A DNA stretch of 64,000 nucleotides, from assembly GCF_007990635.1 (NCBI RefSeq), contig NZ_AP019846.1:1736001-1800000 (forward strand). Direction: 5' to 3'. Positions 1 through 7,410 of the stretch are shown piece by piece. The notes beneath the pieces are model-generated. The model was not told the origin of the DNA, searched no databases, and saw only the letters and a list, made by a program, of their open reading frames with translations. This stretch comes from Leptotrichia hongkongensis (lineage in GTDB: Bacteria > Fusobacteriota > Fusobacteriia > Fusobacteriales > Leptotrichiaceae). The position numbers and the translations under genes were made by a program. Each line of letters begins with the position of its first letter. Position 1 is the first letter of the stretch.

Positions 1-83
1 ATTTCCAGTTTTCTTCTTGCTTTAAATCTTTCTACTCCTTTTTGCGGATTAAATACTGCCACTAAATTGTCAATTAAATTCAT
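1..83 (-). CDS. Phage portal protein, N-terminal fragment (runs off the left edge)
   Basis: Only the first 27 codons lie in the window, beginning MNLIDNLVAVFNPQKGVERF. A start of this kind, with a basic stretch rich in R and K soon after, resembles the N-terminus of lambda-type portal proteins. The portal forms the dodecameric ring through which DNA is packaged. The gene sits directly downstream of a gpW-like gene and the large terminase, as portals do in lambda-like modules, and has an AAAGAGAGGTGTGAT ribosome site. Identity rests on these few residues plus gene order. Confidence 0.72.
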   Translation of the reverse strand, partial: MNLIDNLVAVFNPQKGVERFKARRKLE

Positions 84-103
84 ATCACACCTCTCTTTCT
101 AAC

Positions 104-334
104 TTAAAGATTTCTAGGAACTCCTCTTCTCACTCTTCTTTTTCCAATACTATTTAATTTTTGTAATTCATTTTCCCAATAAGCTCTCCCTTTTCTTATT
201 TCATCTATTCCCATTCGAGTAAGTTCTCTTGTCCCAATTTTATAGCTTTTTCCTGTTAAAACTGCTCGTTCAGCTTTACCATATTCAACTATCATTTCTA
301 AAATATATTCTCTTGAATAATTCGATTTTCCCAT
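104..334 (-). CDS. Small gpW-like/DUF6148-like phage protein
   Basis: A 76-residue protein with an AVLTGKSYKIGTRELTR core followed by a short helix, the pattern of the gpW-like and DUF6148-type proteins encoded between large terminase and portal. In lambda, gpW joins head and tail after packaging; the same role here is inferred from position and size. The C-terminus is strongly basic (KRRVRRG). It follows the terminase stop at once, so the two are co-transcribed. Confidence 0.62.
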   Translation of the reverse strand: MGKSNYSREYILEMIVEYGKAERAVLTGKSYKIGTRELTRMGIDEIRKGRAYWENELQKLNSIGKRRVRRGVPRNL

Positions 335-2188
335 TTACTTAATTCCTTTCGACAGTATTTTTCTTTTTCTACTAACTCTCTGTGTTCTTAATCCATTTAA
401 CAAATCGGTTGAGTACCTAATGTCTAAATCTGGATTAGCAATTCTTAATGCAGCTTGTGCATAATTACGAATATCGAGCGGTTCATTTCTTTTATCTCCT
501 ACTGTTTTCCACTCGATTTTAGCTTGTCCTTTGCTAAATGTAACAACTTTTATTTCGGACGTAAGTCCTTTAAAATAAATTTCATCATATCCACGCTTAG
601 GATTGCTTGGATAATGCATATATTTAGCTCCTGGTTCTTTTACTTTAAGATTACTCATTATTGTATCTTTCCCAGTATTAACTCCCAAGACAAATAAGGA
701 AATTCCTCCTTTATTGTTCTTACTAGGACGCGAAATAAGAGGTCTCCCAGTTTCTCCACTTCCTTTTATTCCAAAAATATTCAACTGTTCTCTTGCTTTT
801 ACATACCTGTAAACATCATCAGTATGATGCCCACCTGTATCAACACAAGCACAAGCAACCCTTATTTTTTCTCCGTTCTGATAAGAATAATCTTTCAATA
901 AAATTTGGTCTAATTCATTCCAAACATAAGGCAAAGCAGGATTTCCCATAATAACTTTATAATAAATACCCCAGCTTTCTTCACCTTTTGCCCATCCAAC
1001 GATTTCAACCTCAAGTCTATTGTCTTGAACATCGACACCAGCTGTAAGCACATTGACTTTGTCAGGAATTTCTACTTCCTCATAAGTTCCATCTTCATGA
1101 TTCAAGTATTCGCCGTAATCTTCAGCTCTCGCTTGTATTTCCTCAAAGTTAAATCTTTCAACTTTTTCTTCCCAGCATTCCCCAAGAGCTGTATTAACAA
1201 ATACTTTCATAAGCTGTTCATCACCTTTTGCCGCTTTAAATTTATTAATAATGCTACTCCATTTAGAAAACGGACTATAAAGTTCCGAAATATGAAATCC
1301 TCTTACTTGAAACCTGTCAACTTCACTATTATGTGCTCTCCATTCTCCTTTGATAAGATTTCTTTTCCAATCGTACTCACTAGAAGTTTCCAAACATTTT
1401 TCACATTTGTGTGTCACATCTTCAAACATGATATTTCTCCACTTTAACGTTTGCATTTCTCCACATTTTGGACAAGGCACATAATACTCTTCTTTTGTGC
1501 TGTTCTCGTATTCCAGTTCTACTCTACTTCCACCTTTAATGGTTGGCGTACTTGTAAGCACAATTTTTTTATTCCAAAATGTTTTGGTCCTTTCAATTGC
1601 TAGATTAAGTGGATCACCTTCGCCTTTTACATTAGACGGAAATCTATCAATTTCATCAGCTAATAAAATCCTAATCGGTCTACTTGACAATTCCGCCGCA
1701 GAATTACTTCCAGTCAAAACTATATAACCCCCAGCAAATTCCTTTTGCCTTTTAGTATCCCTTGAATTATCGCTCTCAATTATTTTGTTTCTAAGTTGTG
1801 GAGTACTCAAAATCATATCGTTAAGCCTAGTGCTTGAAAAATCTTGAGCCATATCTTTGGTAGGCATTAAAAACATGATTGGAGCTGGATCATAATCAGC
1901 ATAAAACCCAAATGTATTCATAAGTATTTCAGTTTTAGATAGTTGAGCTCCATACATCATTACAACCTTCTCAGTCCTTTTATCTGATATCGCTCTCATT
2001 ACCTCTCTTTGAAATGGAACTCTATCAGTATTCCACCGTCCTGGTTCGCTAGAAGTCTTAGTTGATAAAATCCTATATTTGTCAGACCAAGTGTCAATTG
2101 TAAGTTTTGGCGGAGGTTTAAGTACTGAAAAAATCTTTTTAAATAAATCATTGGCTCTTTTTAGGTCTGCCATGCTTTCTTTTTTCAT
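335..2188 (-). CDS. Phage terminase large subunit, GpA family
   Basis: Packaging ATPase and nuclease of the lambda gpA type, about 617 residues. A degenerate Walker A segment (GAQLSKTE) lies near residue 80 and Walker B (ILLADEID) near 174-181. A CxxC...CxxC zinc ribbon follows around residues 240-270, and the C-terminal half contains the acidic residues expected of the nuclease (TAGVDVQDN, CVDTGG). The frame stays open upstream to 2305, but I chose the ATG at 2188 because GGAGG lies 6 bases before it; upstream the frame only overlaps the small-subunit gene. The overlap with that gene (2148-2188) suggests translational coupling. Confidence 0.93.
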   Translation of the reverse strand: MKKESMADLKRANDLFKKIFSVLKPPPKLTIDTWSDKYRILSTKTSSEPGRWNTDRVPFQREVMRAISDKRTEKVVMMYGAQLSKTEILMNTFGFYADYDPAPIMFLMPTKDMAQDFSSTRLNDMILSTPQLRNKIIESDNSRDTKRQKEFAGGYIVLTGSNSAAELSSRPIRILLADEIDRFPSNVKGEGDPLNLAIERTKTFWNKKIVLTSTPTIKGGSRVELEYENSTKEEYYVPCPKCGEMQTLKWRNIMFEDVTHKCEKCLETSSEYDWKRNLIKGEWRAHNSEVDRFQVRGFHISELYSPFSKWSSIINKFKAAKGDEQLMKVFVNTALGECWEEKVERFNFEEIQARAEDYGEYLNHEDGTYEEVEIPDKVNVLTAGVDVQDNRLEVEIVGWAKGEESWGIYYKVIMGNPALPYVWNELDQILLKDYSYQNGEKIRVACACVDTGGHHTDDVYRYVKAREQLNIFGIKGSGETGRPLISRPSKNNKGGISLFVLGVNTGKDTIMSNLKVKEPGAKYMHYPSNPKRGYDEIYFKGLTSEIKVVTFSKGQAKIEWKTVGDKRNEPLDIRNYAQAALRIANPDLDIRYSTDLLNGLRTQRVSRKRKILSKGIK

Positions 2189-2717
2189 TTTTAACCTCCA
2201 TTTCCTCTTCTTCATCGTCTTCAACAAAGTTTTTACTTCTGAACATCTCTGGATTATATTCACTAAGTTCTTCCAACGCTTCGAATATTCCATCTTGGAT
2301 AACATCTTGAATCTCTCCCAAATTATCTAATGCTATTATTTGCGGTGCTAATTTGTTAGATAAGGAAAGCAATTTACCTTTCATATTTATAAGACTATCT
2401 GTCATTACTTTTTCAATAACATCAGCCGAATGCAATTGATTTTTCAATTCTTTAATTTTGAGTTCCTTAATTTCGGTATCTTTAATAATCCTTTTAGTTT
2501 CTTCCTTAATTTTTTCATCTTTTAAGCTAATATCAGCATCATTCCTAGATTTTAAATACTCAATATACCCACGTACACTTTCTAAAAGCAGATATTTTCC
2601 TTGTGCCGTTTTTTTTACAACATTTTCATTAGCTAAATCCCTAATATGCCTATCTGAAACACCAAGCATTTTTGCTAAATCCATTGCTCTTACAATTTGA
2701 CCTTCCTTAACTACCAT
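2148..2717 (-). CDS. Phage terminase small subunit, Nu1-like
   Basis: A 189-residue DNA-recognition subunit of the packaging enzyme. The N-terminus is a winged-HTH-like segment (VRAMDLAKMLGVSDRHIRDLANE) typical of Nu1-type proteins. A long charged helical region follows, then an acidic patch (EDDEEEEME) and a basic tail (KRKHGRPKKSQ). I prefer ATG 2717 over the in-frame GTG at 2723 because AAAGGCGG lies 5 bases upstream of it. The last 40 bases overlap the large subunit. The segment just upstream (2718-2884) is where a cos site would be expected. Confidence 0.82.
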   Translation of the reverse strand: MVVKEGQIVRAMDLAKMLGVSDRHIRDLANENVVKKTAQGKYLLLESVRGYIEYLKSRNDADISLKDEKIKEETKRIIKDTEIKELKIKELKNQLHSADVIEKVMTDSLINMKGKLLSLSNKLAPQIIALDNLGEIQDVIQDGIFEALEELSEYNPEMFRSKNFVEDDEEEEMEVKNEKRKHGRPKKSQ

Positions 2718-2884
2718 AAACACCGCCTTTCTGGTACGGAACTAAAGTTTCAAAAACATTGTACCCATATTTTTTCTGGGGCTTCGAACCCGTTCGCTCT
2801 TTTTTGTCTCTCTGGAAGTACCTTTTTAATCAAAATTTTGTTTTTTTTCTTTGTTTTCGCTTTAACGATTGTTTGGTGTATTTG
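2718..2884. other. Intergenic region upstream of terS, candidate packaging site
   Basis: No gene with a start codon and ribosome site is visible. About 2770-2820 is clearly richer in G and C than its surroundings and contains the short palindrome CGAACGGGTTCG. Arms GGTAC (2733-2737) and GTACC (2761-2765) flank a smaller hairpin. Cos or pac sites commonly lie just before the small terminase gene, so a packaging site is possible. It is not demonstrated. Confidence 0.3.
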
Positions 2885-3184
2885 CTATTTCGAGTATTTA
2901 TTCTCTAATTCTACTAGCTTATCTCTCAATCCTTTGTCTTCTTCTCTTTGTTTCTTCATTCCTACTCTACATCTATCAAGATATTTATCATATATCATTA
3001 TCTTTAATCCATCTATCTTGTTGTCTATATCTTTTTCAATCTCTTCTAATTTGTCTAAGAGTTCCAAATTTCTTTTGATTCTTTCTTTTATGTATTTTTT
3101 TGTCCCATAACAAATAATTTGAAATAGTATCAATATTACTGCTATATTAATAAAAAAACTTGCAATCAATAATATAACCGACAT
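2885..3184 (-). CDS. Small membrane-anchored coiled-coil phage protein
   Basis: A 99-residue protein. Residues 1-25 form one hydrophobic segment (SVILLIASFFINIAVILILF); the rest is a charged helical region with heptad-like spacing (LELLDKLEEIEKDIDNKIDGL), so it is probably anchored in the membrane with a cytoplasmic coiled coil. The frame is open to 3229, but ATG 3184 has AAAGGGGG five bases upstream. Family not recognised. A terminator at 3220-3267 separates it from the gene before it. Confidence 0.6.
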   Translation of the reverse strand: MSVILLIASFFINIAVILILFQIICYGTKKYIKERIKRNLELLDKLEEIEKDIDNKIDGLKIMIYDKYLDRCRVGMKKQREEDKGLRDKLVELENKYSK

Positions 3185-3210
3185 TTGTTCCCCCTTTCTT
3201 TGATTTTTAG

Positions 3211-3267
3211 ACAAAAAAAGAGCCACCAAACAAATAGACTATTTCTAATCTATCTATTCAGTGGCTC
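3211..3267 (-). terminator. Rho-independent terminator
   Basis: On the minus strand GAGCCAC (3261-3267) pairs with GTGGCTC (3220-3226). An inner pairing of AATAGA with TCTATT extends the stem, and a run of seven T follows. It ends transcription from the 3281 gene and anything upstream. Confidence 0.8.
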
Positions 3268-3280
3268 ACTCATCTGAGGT

Positions 3281-3481
3281 TTATCTTGCCCTGTTTTTAT
3301 TATTAAATTTTCTTACTGTATATTCTTTTCCAGTAATTTTTCCTTTTTTTAATACTAATGTTATTTTTATATTATCTTGATATTCTTTTGATTTTTTTAA
3401 ATCCTCAAGTAAATATAAAATCTCTTCATCTTTTAATAATTCTGTTATGTCATCTTGTGTAAGTTCTTTTTTTGTGTTCAA
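3281..3481 (-). CDS. Small hypothetical phage protein (TTG start)
   Basis: A 66-residue charged protein of unknown family, beginning NTKKELTQDDITELLKDEE after the initiator. The first codon is TTG, with GGAGG five bases upstream; no ATG lies near. The N-terminal two thirds look helical and acidic and the C-terminus is basic (KFNNKNRAR). It lies between two terminators and so may be its own transcription unit. Confidence 0.55.
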   Translation of the reverse strand: MNTKKELTQDDITELLKDEEILYLLEDLKKSKEYQDNIKITLVLKKGKITGKEYTVRKFNNKNRAR

Positions 3482-3585
3482 TTTTACCTCCTAATTATAC
3501 CTTATTTTATGAGTTTTTCAAGTGTTTGAGTTTTGTTTTTTGAAACTTAAAATCTTAAATAATATTTTTATTTATTTTATGCAAT

Positions 3586-3610
3586 CAAAAAGACCAGTTT
3601 TATTTGGTCT
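3586..3610 (-). terminator. Rho-independent terminator overlapping a gene end
   Basis: On the minus strand AGACCA (3605-3610) pairs with TGGTCT (3591-3596), followed by TTTTTG. The stem includes the last codons and the stop of the gene ending at 3600. Confidence 0.75.
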
Positions 3611-3794
3611 TTTTTTCATATTTTTTCTTTATTTCTTCCAATTTTTCTTTTCCTTCTTTTCTATCAATTGCGCCAAAAATTTCAACAAATTCTTCGTCAT
3701 TTAGAATATTATTATGCTTTAAAATTTCCCTTATAGTACAAAGTTCTATTCTTAATTCTTTCAATTCTTTCTTTAATATTTCTATTTCTGTCAT
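3600..3794 (-). CDS. Small hypothetical coiled-coil protein
   Basis: A 64-residue charged protein. A leucine/isoleucine heptad stretch (EIEILKKELKELRIELCTI) suggests a short coiled coil; the C-terminus is lysine-rich. ATG 3794 is chosen because AGGAGG lies 10 bases upstream; the open frame before it includes the promoter. Function not recognised. Confidence 0.55.
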   Translation of the reverse strand: MTEIEILKKELKELRIELCTIREILKHNNILNDEEFVEIFGAIDRKEGKEKLEEIKKKYEKKTK

Positions 3795-3824
3795 ATTAGC
3801 ATTTCCTCCTAAAATATAATATAT

Positions 3825-3852
3825 ATTATACCCTAAGACCAAAAATATTCAA
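3825..3852 (-). promoter_or_regulatory. Promoter for the 3600-3794 gene
   Basis: On the minus strand TTGAAT (3847-3852) is followed after 16 bases by TATAAT (3825-3830), 31 bases before the start codon. The gene also has its own terminator, so it can be expressed independently. Confidence 0.6.
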
Positions 3853-3881
3853 CTGTCATTGTCCTAATTTCCAAAACTTTT

Positions 3882-4112
3882 TTAAAAATCACATTTTTTT
3901 AACTTATGATTTTCTTCTATATCCTCATATTTTAATATTGGCGATACCTCGTGTATGCTTCCGTTTTCAAATTTCAGATATATCTTTTTACTTGTTTTAG
4001 ATTTTAACTTCTTGATAACTTTATATTGACTACACTCTTGTTGAAATTTCTCATAATATGTACTGCAACTTATAGTTATTACTAAAAGTCCTGCTAATAA
4101 TAATTTTTTCAT
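3882..4112 (-). CDS. Small phage lipoprotein
   Basis: A 76-residue protein with a lipoprotein signal: MKKLLLAGLLVITISC ends in a lipobox-like TISC, so the cysteine at residue 16 would be lipidated. The mature part is short, with basic and aromatic residues. Phage lipoproteins of this size can act in lysis (Rz1-like) or superinfection exclusion; nothing here decides between these. Its ATG overlaps the stop of the HNH gene (ATGA), so translation is coupled. Confidence 0.65.
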   Translation of the reverse strand: MKKLLLAGLLVITISCSTYYEKFQQECSQYKVIKKLKSKTSKKIYLKFENGSIHEVSPILKYEDIEENHKLKKCDF

Positions 4113-4828
4113 ATCTCCTCCTTAAATGCTTTAAAATGCCCTTTATATATTTTCTTCAACTCTTTTACGAGTTCCACATTTAACCAAACCCCCTCAATAT
4201 AATATTTATTCTTAAACGTTTCCTTGCCTGTTGCATGGAATTCTTGATGATGCTTGGCACATAAACTCATAAATGGCGTTTTTAATCCGTCGCAGTTTTC
4301 ATATCCGCCTATGCTTGCTACCGAGTTCCAATGGTGTAGCTCGATTGTATTGTACTCGTTATGCTCTTTTCCACAAATACAGCAAACTCTTTTTCTCAAG
4401 CAGGCGATTACATATCTTTGTGTTATATTGTCGATTTCCAATATATGTTTATACCTTTTATCGTGTTTTCCAAGTATATATAAATTTATTCCAAGTTCCA
4501 ATGCCTGCTCTATGATAAATGATATAAATTCGTTTGCTGTTTCCATATCGCATTTTGCTGTAGAAAAGTCTAATCTATCTGTGGATATTGCAAACTGTTC
4601 TTTCATTAGTTCTTTAATCTCTATTAAAGTGTATCCAATCTCATCTCCGAACTGCTTTAACAAAACGTGTATCAAGCCATTCTGTGCCTGCGATAACTTC
4701 TTTACAGGAATAACTTTTATTGGAAAATGATTTAAGTATTCTTCCAATTTTTCTTTTATTCCTGGATAAACTTTTTCCACAGGCAAGGTTATTATTATTT
4801 CTTGATTCGAGATTTCTGTGTAAGCCAT
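4109..4828 (-). CDS. Putative HNHc nuclease (phage, PF16784-like)
   Basis: A 239-residue protein with an N-terminal helical region and a C-terminal HNH/zinc-finger nuclease fold. The motifs in order are CCICG, IELHHW and the CAKHHQEFH segment near residues 195-203, matching the two metal-binding half-sites and the catalytic histidine. Proteins of this type are common in phage replication/recombination regions and are predicted endonucleases. The upstream 58-residue gene overlaps its start by 34 bases, and its stop overlaps the lipoprotein ATG. Confidence 0.82.
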   Translation of the reverse strand: MAYTEISNQEIIITLPVEKVYPGIKEKLEEYLNHFPIKVIPVKKLSQAQNGLIHVLLKQFGDEIGYTLIEIKELMKEQFAISTDRLDFSTAKCDMETANEFISFIIEQALELGINLYILGKHDKRYKHILEIDNITQRYVIACLRKRVCCICGKEHNEYNTIELHHWNSVASIGGYENCDGLKTPFMSLCAKHHQEFHATGKETFKNKYYIEGVWLNVELVKELKKIYKGHFKAFKEEI

Positions 4829-4971
4829 TTCTTTCTAGCCTTCCTTTTTTTTATAAATTTAATACCTTCAAACAAATTGGCATTCAACTTCATGAAATTA
4901 AAATCACTTTCATTTACTTCAATTCCGCTTAGTAATCTAATTTTTATTTTTTCCAATACATTTTCATCCAT
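4795..4971 (-). CDS. Small hypothetical basic phage protein
   Basis: A 58-residue gene with GGAGG five bases before ATG 4971. It begins MDENVLEKIKIRLLSGIEVN and ends in a very basic tail with lysine and arginine in most positions, which could bind nucleic acid. Its last 34 bases overlap the start of the HNH gene in another frame, indicating coupled translation. No family recognised. Confidence 0.55.
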   Translation of the reverse strand: MDENVLEKIKIRLLSGIEVNESDFNFMKLNANLFEGIKFIKKRKARKKWLTQKSRIKK

Positions 4972-4982
4972 TTTTCCTCCAT

Positions 4983-5013
4983 AAAAAAATCACAGCTAAA
5001 TTAATAACTGTGA
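4983..5013 (-). terminator. Rho-independent terminator
   Basis: On the minus strand TCACAG (5008-5013) pairs with CTGTGA (4990-4995), followed by a run of seven T. It lies between the gene ending at 5024 and the 58-residue gene. Confidence 0.75.
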
Positions 5014-5023
5014 AACTTTTCGT

Positions 5024-5260
5024 TTAACTCTCTATCCATTTTTTAAATTCTTTGTATACAACAAACGTTATTGTTTCGGTATCTATTTGTTCCATTCCTA
5101 TTTCGTTTTTTATAATTTCTTCTGTAACATCTTTCATATCTTCATTATACATTTCATATTCTAGGCATTTTGCAACATTTACAAATAAATCCCCTATTTT
5201 GTCCTGAACTTTGAAATCATTTAATAACTTTTTATATTTTTCAAAATCTTTATTATCCAT
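5024..5260 (-). CDS. Small hypothetical acidic phage protein
   Basis: A 78-residue acidic protein of unknown family (MDNKDFEKYKKLLNDF...). Its ribosome site GTGGGGG is formed by the last codons of the antirepressor gene, which ends three bases upstream, so the two are coupled. A terminator follows the gene. Confidence 0.55.
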   Translation of the reverse strand: MDNKDFEKYKKLLNDFKVQDKIGDLFVNVAKCLEYEMYNEDMKDVTEEIIKNEIGMEQIDTETITFVVYKEFKKWIES

Positions 5261-5263
5261 ATT

Positions 5264-6070
5264 TTAAGCCCCCACTTCTTCTTGCTCGATTGTTGGTAAT
5301 ACACCTTTATCTTTTAAAAAATTATACAAGAATATTCTACCTTTTTGTGTCCAATACATATGCGGTTTTCCGTCAGGTGTTCCGTCACTTCTTACAAAAG
5401 CATTTGTTTTTGTCTGTGTATATCCGTAAATTGCATACTTTTGATATAAAAACCATACTCCGCTTTGATTATACTGAATTCCAAATTCGTGCAGCATTTT
5501 ATTAAATCCTTTTGCAGCCATTCCATAATCTTTAGCAATCATTGTTGTACTTAATAAATCCTTGCATTGCAGAATTAAATCGTAATACAATGCCTTTGGT
5601 TGCAATTCTATTATCTGCTGTTCCTGAACTTTATTGGCAAATTTAAGGTTTTCGTTTTCTTGTCTCACTTTTCCATAATTAATCAGAAGTTCTCCTATTT
5701 TTTCAGGTTCATTCATTATACTGTTCCATACATCGTCAGTCATATACATTCCTGTCTTTCTTATCGCTGGCAATACCTCTCCTGTTACCCACTCTGTGAT
5801 TGCTTCTGCTTCAGGTTTATCACTTTGAAATATACATTTATATAAATTACTTTCATCTATAAAGTTATTTTTCTGTACTCTTCCTAAATTATCTATGATG
5901 TCCATCAAACGGACACCATCTTCTTTAAGCCTTGTTTTTACTTGTCTTGGATTTTTTAATCCTAAAATCTCGCATACATCATTTAAATTGAAATAAGGTT
6001 TTTCATTTTCTGTAACCACTCTTACTTTTCCAAATTTTTCATTTTCAAATACTGTTAATTCATTTTTCAT
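5264..6070 (-). CDS. Phage antirepressor, Bro-N plus KilAC domains
   Basis: About 268 residues. The N-terminal Bro-N domain (about 1-110) carries YFNLNDVCEILGLKNPRQV and the typical WVTGEVLPAIRKTGMY signature. A linking helix follows, then a C-terminal KilAC domain (about 160-268) with CKDLLSTTMIAKDYGM and the MYWTQKGRIFLYNFL motif. Such proteins inactivate the prophage repressor or control late genes. ATG 6070 has GGAGG eight bases upstream; the in-frame ATG at 6085 overlaps the previous stop and has no ribosome site of its own. Confidence 0.88.
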   Translation of the reverse strand: MKNELTVFENEKFGKVRVVTENEKPYFNLNDVCEILGLKNPRQVKTRLKEDGVRLMDIIDNLGRVQKNNFIDESNLYKCIFQSDKPEAEAITEWVTGEVLPAIRKTGMYMTDDVWNSIMNEPEKIGELLINYGKVRQENENLKFANKVQEQQIIELQPKALYYDLILQCKDLLSTTMIAKDYGMAAKGFNKMLHEFGIQYNQSGVWFLYQKYAIYGYTQTKTNAFVRSDGTPDGKPHMYWTQKGRIFLYNFLKDKGVLPTIEQEEVGA

Positions 6071-6084
6071 TCTTTTATCCTCCA

Positions 6085-6372
6085 TTATACTATTTTCTTT
6101 TTCTTGGCTTTTGCCACTTCGTTTTTTAAAGTTTCTCTTTCAACTACACCGTCAATTGCTCTTCCAGCTTTATAGTACTCTTCCTTGATTGTATCTAAGT
6201 AATTATATAAGGCTTCTTCCAAGTCAAACATTTTGATTCCTTTTTCTTTTGCCTTTTCCCAAATTTCTCCAAACACTTCAAAAAATTCATCTTTTGCCTT
6301 CTGCAATTCTCCATTGTGTGTGTCAAGCATTTCCTTCGCTACTTCAAATCCTAATTTTTGTTCAAAAGTCAT
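6085..6372 (-). CDS. Small hypothetical helical phage protein
   Basis: A 95-residue protein predicted mostly helical, with a lysine-rich C-terminus (AKAKKKKIV). AGGAGG lies seven bases before the ATG. Its stop is next to the antirepressor start. Family not recognised; position suggests a regulatory or DNA-handling partner of the antirepressor. Confidence 0.55.
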   Translation of the reverse strand: MTFEQKLGFEVAKEMLDTHNGELQKAKDEFFEVFGEIWEKAKEKGIKMFDLEEALYNYLDTIKEEYYKAGRAIDGVVERETLKNEVAKAKKKKIV

Positions 6373-6405
6373 AAATTTTCCTCCTAAAAATATTGATTTT
6401 TTGGA

Positions 6406-6452
6406 GTTTATACAGTATAATAAGGTTGCTAGACACTTATTATACGTGTATA
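6406..6452. repeat. Inverted repeat in the gap before the 6372 gene
   Basis: GTATAATAAG (6415-6424) and CTTATTATAC (6436-6445) are perfect 10-base arms around an 11-base spacer, extended outward by GTTTATAC and GTGTATAC. Each arm contains a -10-like TATAAT or TATTAT. It looks like an operator or a two-way promoter region rather than a terminator. Confidence 0.6.
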
Positions 6453-6488
6453 CTCCTTGAACTGTTATAGGTTTAAGGAGTTTTTTTT
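6453..6488 (+). terminator. Plus-strand terminator with no annotated plus-strand gene
   Basis: CTCCTTGAAC (6453-6462) pairs with GTTTAAGGAG (6471-6480) and is followed by eight T on the plus strand. All genes around are on the minus strand, so it would end a short plus-strand RNA starting in the inverted repeat just upstream (TTGCTA-N17-TATACT fits a promoter). Confidence 0.55.
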
Positions 6489-6663
6489 ATTTCGCTTTTC
6501 TAATTGTGATTTCTTTAGTAGTTTCATCAAATTCTAGTTCAATCTGTCTATTCTCTTGAGTTACACCCATTTTATCAAGCATACTTTTAGGAACAGATAA
6601 TCTAGTTGTTATACTACCAGCACCACTTTTGGAATAGGAAATATTTAAAATTCTTTTTTCCAT
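6487..6663 (-). CDS. AbrB/MazE-like small transcription regulator
   Basis: A 58-residue gene with GGAGG just before ATG 6663. The sequence contains GAGSITTRLSVPKSMLDKMG followed by IELEFDETTKEITIRKA, the beta-alpha-beta swapped-hairpin pattern of AbrB, SpoVT and MazE proteins, which dimerise and bind palindromic DNA. No toxin gene is next to it, so a lone regulator is more likely than an antitoxin. A strong promoter overlapping a perfect inverted repeat lies directly upstream, which suggests autoregulation. Confidence 0.78.
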   Translation of the reverse strand: MEKRILNISYSKSGAGSITTRLSVPKSMLDKMGVTQENRQIELEFDETTKEITIRKAK

Positions 6664-6682
6664 TTTTTCCTCCTCTATAACA

Positions 6683-6721
6683 GTACGATATGATTATATA
6701 ATATATCGTACCGTTTGTCAA
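6683..6721 (-). promoter_or_regulatory. Promoter with overlapping operator for the AbrB-like gene
   Basis: On the minus strand TTGACA (6716-6721), 17 bases, TATAAT (6693-6698): a consensus promoter. The perfect arms GTACGATAT (6683-6691) and ATATCGTAC (6703-6711) enclose the -10 box, so a bound dimer would block polymerase. The AbrB-like product 20 bases downstream is the obvious candidate binder. Confidence 0.8.
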
Positions 6722-6729
6722 CTACTTTT

Positions 6730-7410
6730 TTAAAAAAATATTTCATCTAGCACTTCCATAGGATAAGTATTTATTAGTCCGTACTTGCTGTCTACTACTG
6801 TACCTGTTCTCAAATTTCTTTCCCTGCATATCTTAGTCGCTTTCTTTCCTATAGAAGGTGCATGATATGATTTTGGCTTTATCCCTTTTATATTAGCATA
6901 GGCTATTACTGTCAAATGGTTGCTGGTAACTTCTCTTCTTTGATTGTTTTCAAGTCTTGAAATATCTTTCTTAAACTCTTCAACGTTTTCTTCAACTGAA
7001 TTTATCCTTTTCTCAACTTCAACTAGATATTGAGCATTTATCAGCAGTTGCTCTGGGATTGATAGAGTTTTTTGCTCCCTCAAAGCCTCTTTCATTTCTT
7101 CAAATTTATTAATATATGCCACATTTAATTCAAATGCTTTCGGTACTGCCGCTGAATATCCTCCAATTAATTGTGCAATTCCTTTTTCTGTAATTAAATA
7201 ATTTCTATAGGTTTGTTTATTTTGCGGATGCACATATTCGCTGGCAATATAGAAGTCTGCGGAAAGTTCCGCACCCCCAAATTTTTTAATATATCCATCT
7301 ATTTTTCCTAACAAATCTCTGTGATTTACTCCCAACTCTTCTGCCACTCTGTTGCTTGTTGTTACTAATACTCCATTTACATTTTCTACACTTACTTTAA
7401 TTAAATCCAT
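6730..7410 (-). CDS. Phage regulatory protein, Rha N-domain with ORF6C-like C-domain
   Basis: A 226-residue protein. The Rha/pAnr domain (about 1-100) shows TTSNRVAEELGVNHRDLLGKI and the YRNYLITEKGIAQLIGGY segment. A coiled coil spans about 110-155. The C-terminal part (HLTVIAYANIKGIKPKSYH...GTVVDSKYGLINTYP) matches the ORF6C type, a probable DNA-binding domain. Rha proteins interfere with or regulate phage growth. AAGGAG lies eight bases before the ATG. It is one of four antirepressor-type genes in this prophage. Confidence 0.85.
   Translation of the reverse strand: MDLIKVSVENVNGVLVTTSNRVAEELGVNHRDLLGKIDGYIKKFGGAELSADFYIASEYVHPQNKQTYRNYLITEKGIAQLIGGYSAAVPKAFELNVAYINKFEEMKEALREQKTLSIPEQLLINAQYLVEVEKRINSVEENVEEFKKDISRLENNQRREVTSNHLTVIAYANIKGIKPKSYHAPSIGKKATKICRERNLRTGTVVDSKYGLINTYPMEVLDEIFF

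Noticed and set aside
2760-2825. Possible tRNA gene because of GGGTTCGAAGCCC on the minus strand
   Set aside because: Only the T-loop-like part fits. The T stem has just three pairs, and no matching acceptor, D or anticodon arms can be drawn.
2697-3110. 137-codon plus-strand frame and an overlapping 69-codon frame
   Set aside because: They are opposite to the small terminase, the intergenic gap and the membrane protein gene, have no ribosome site, and are rich in L, F, S and I as expected for the shadow of an AT-rich gene.
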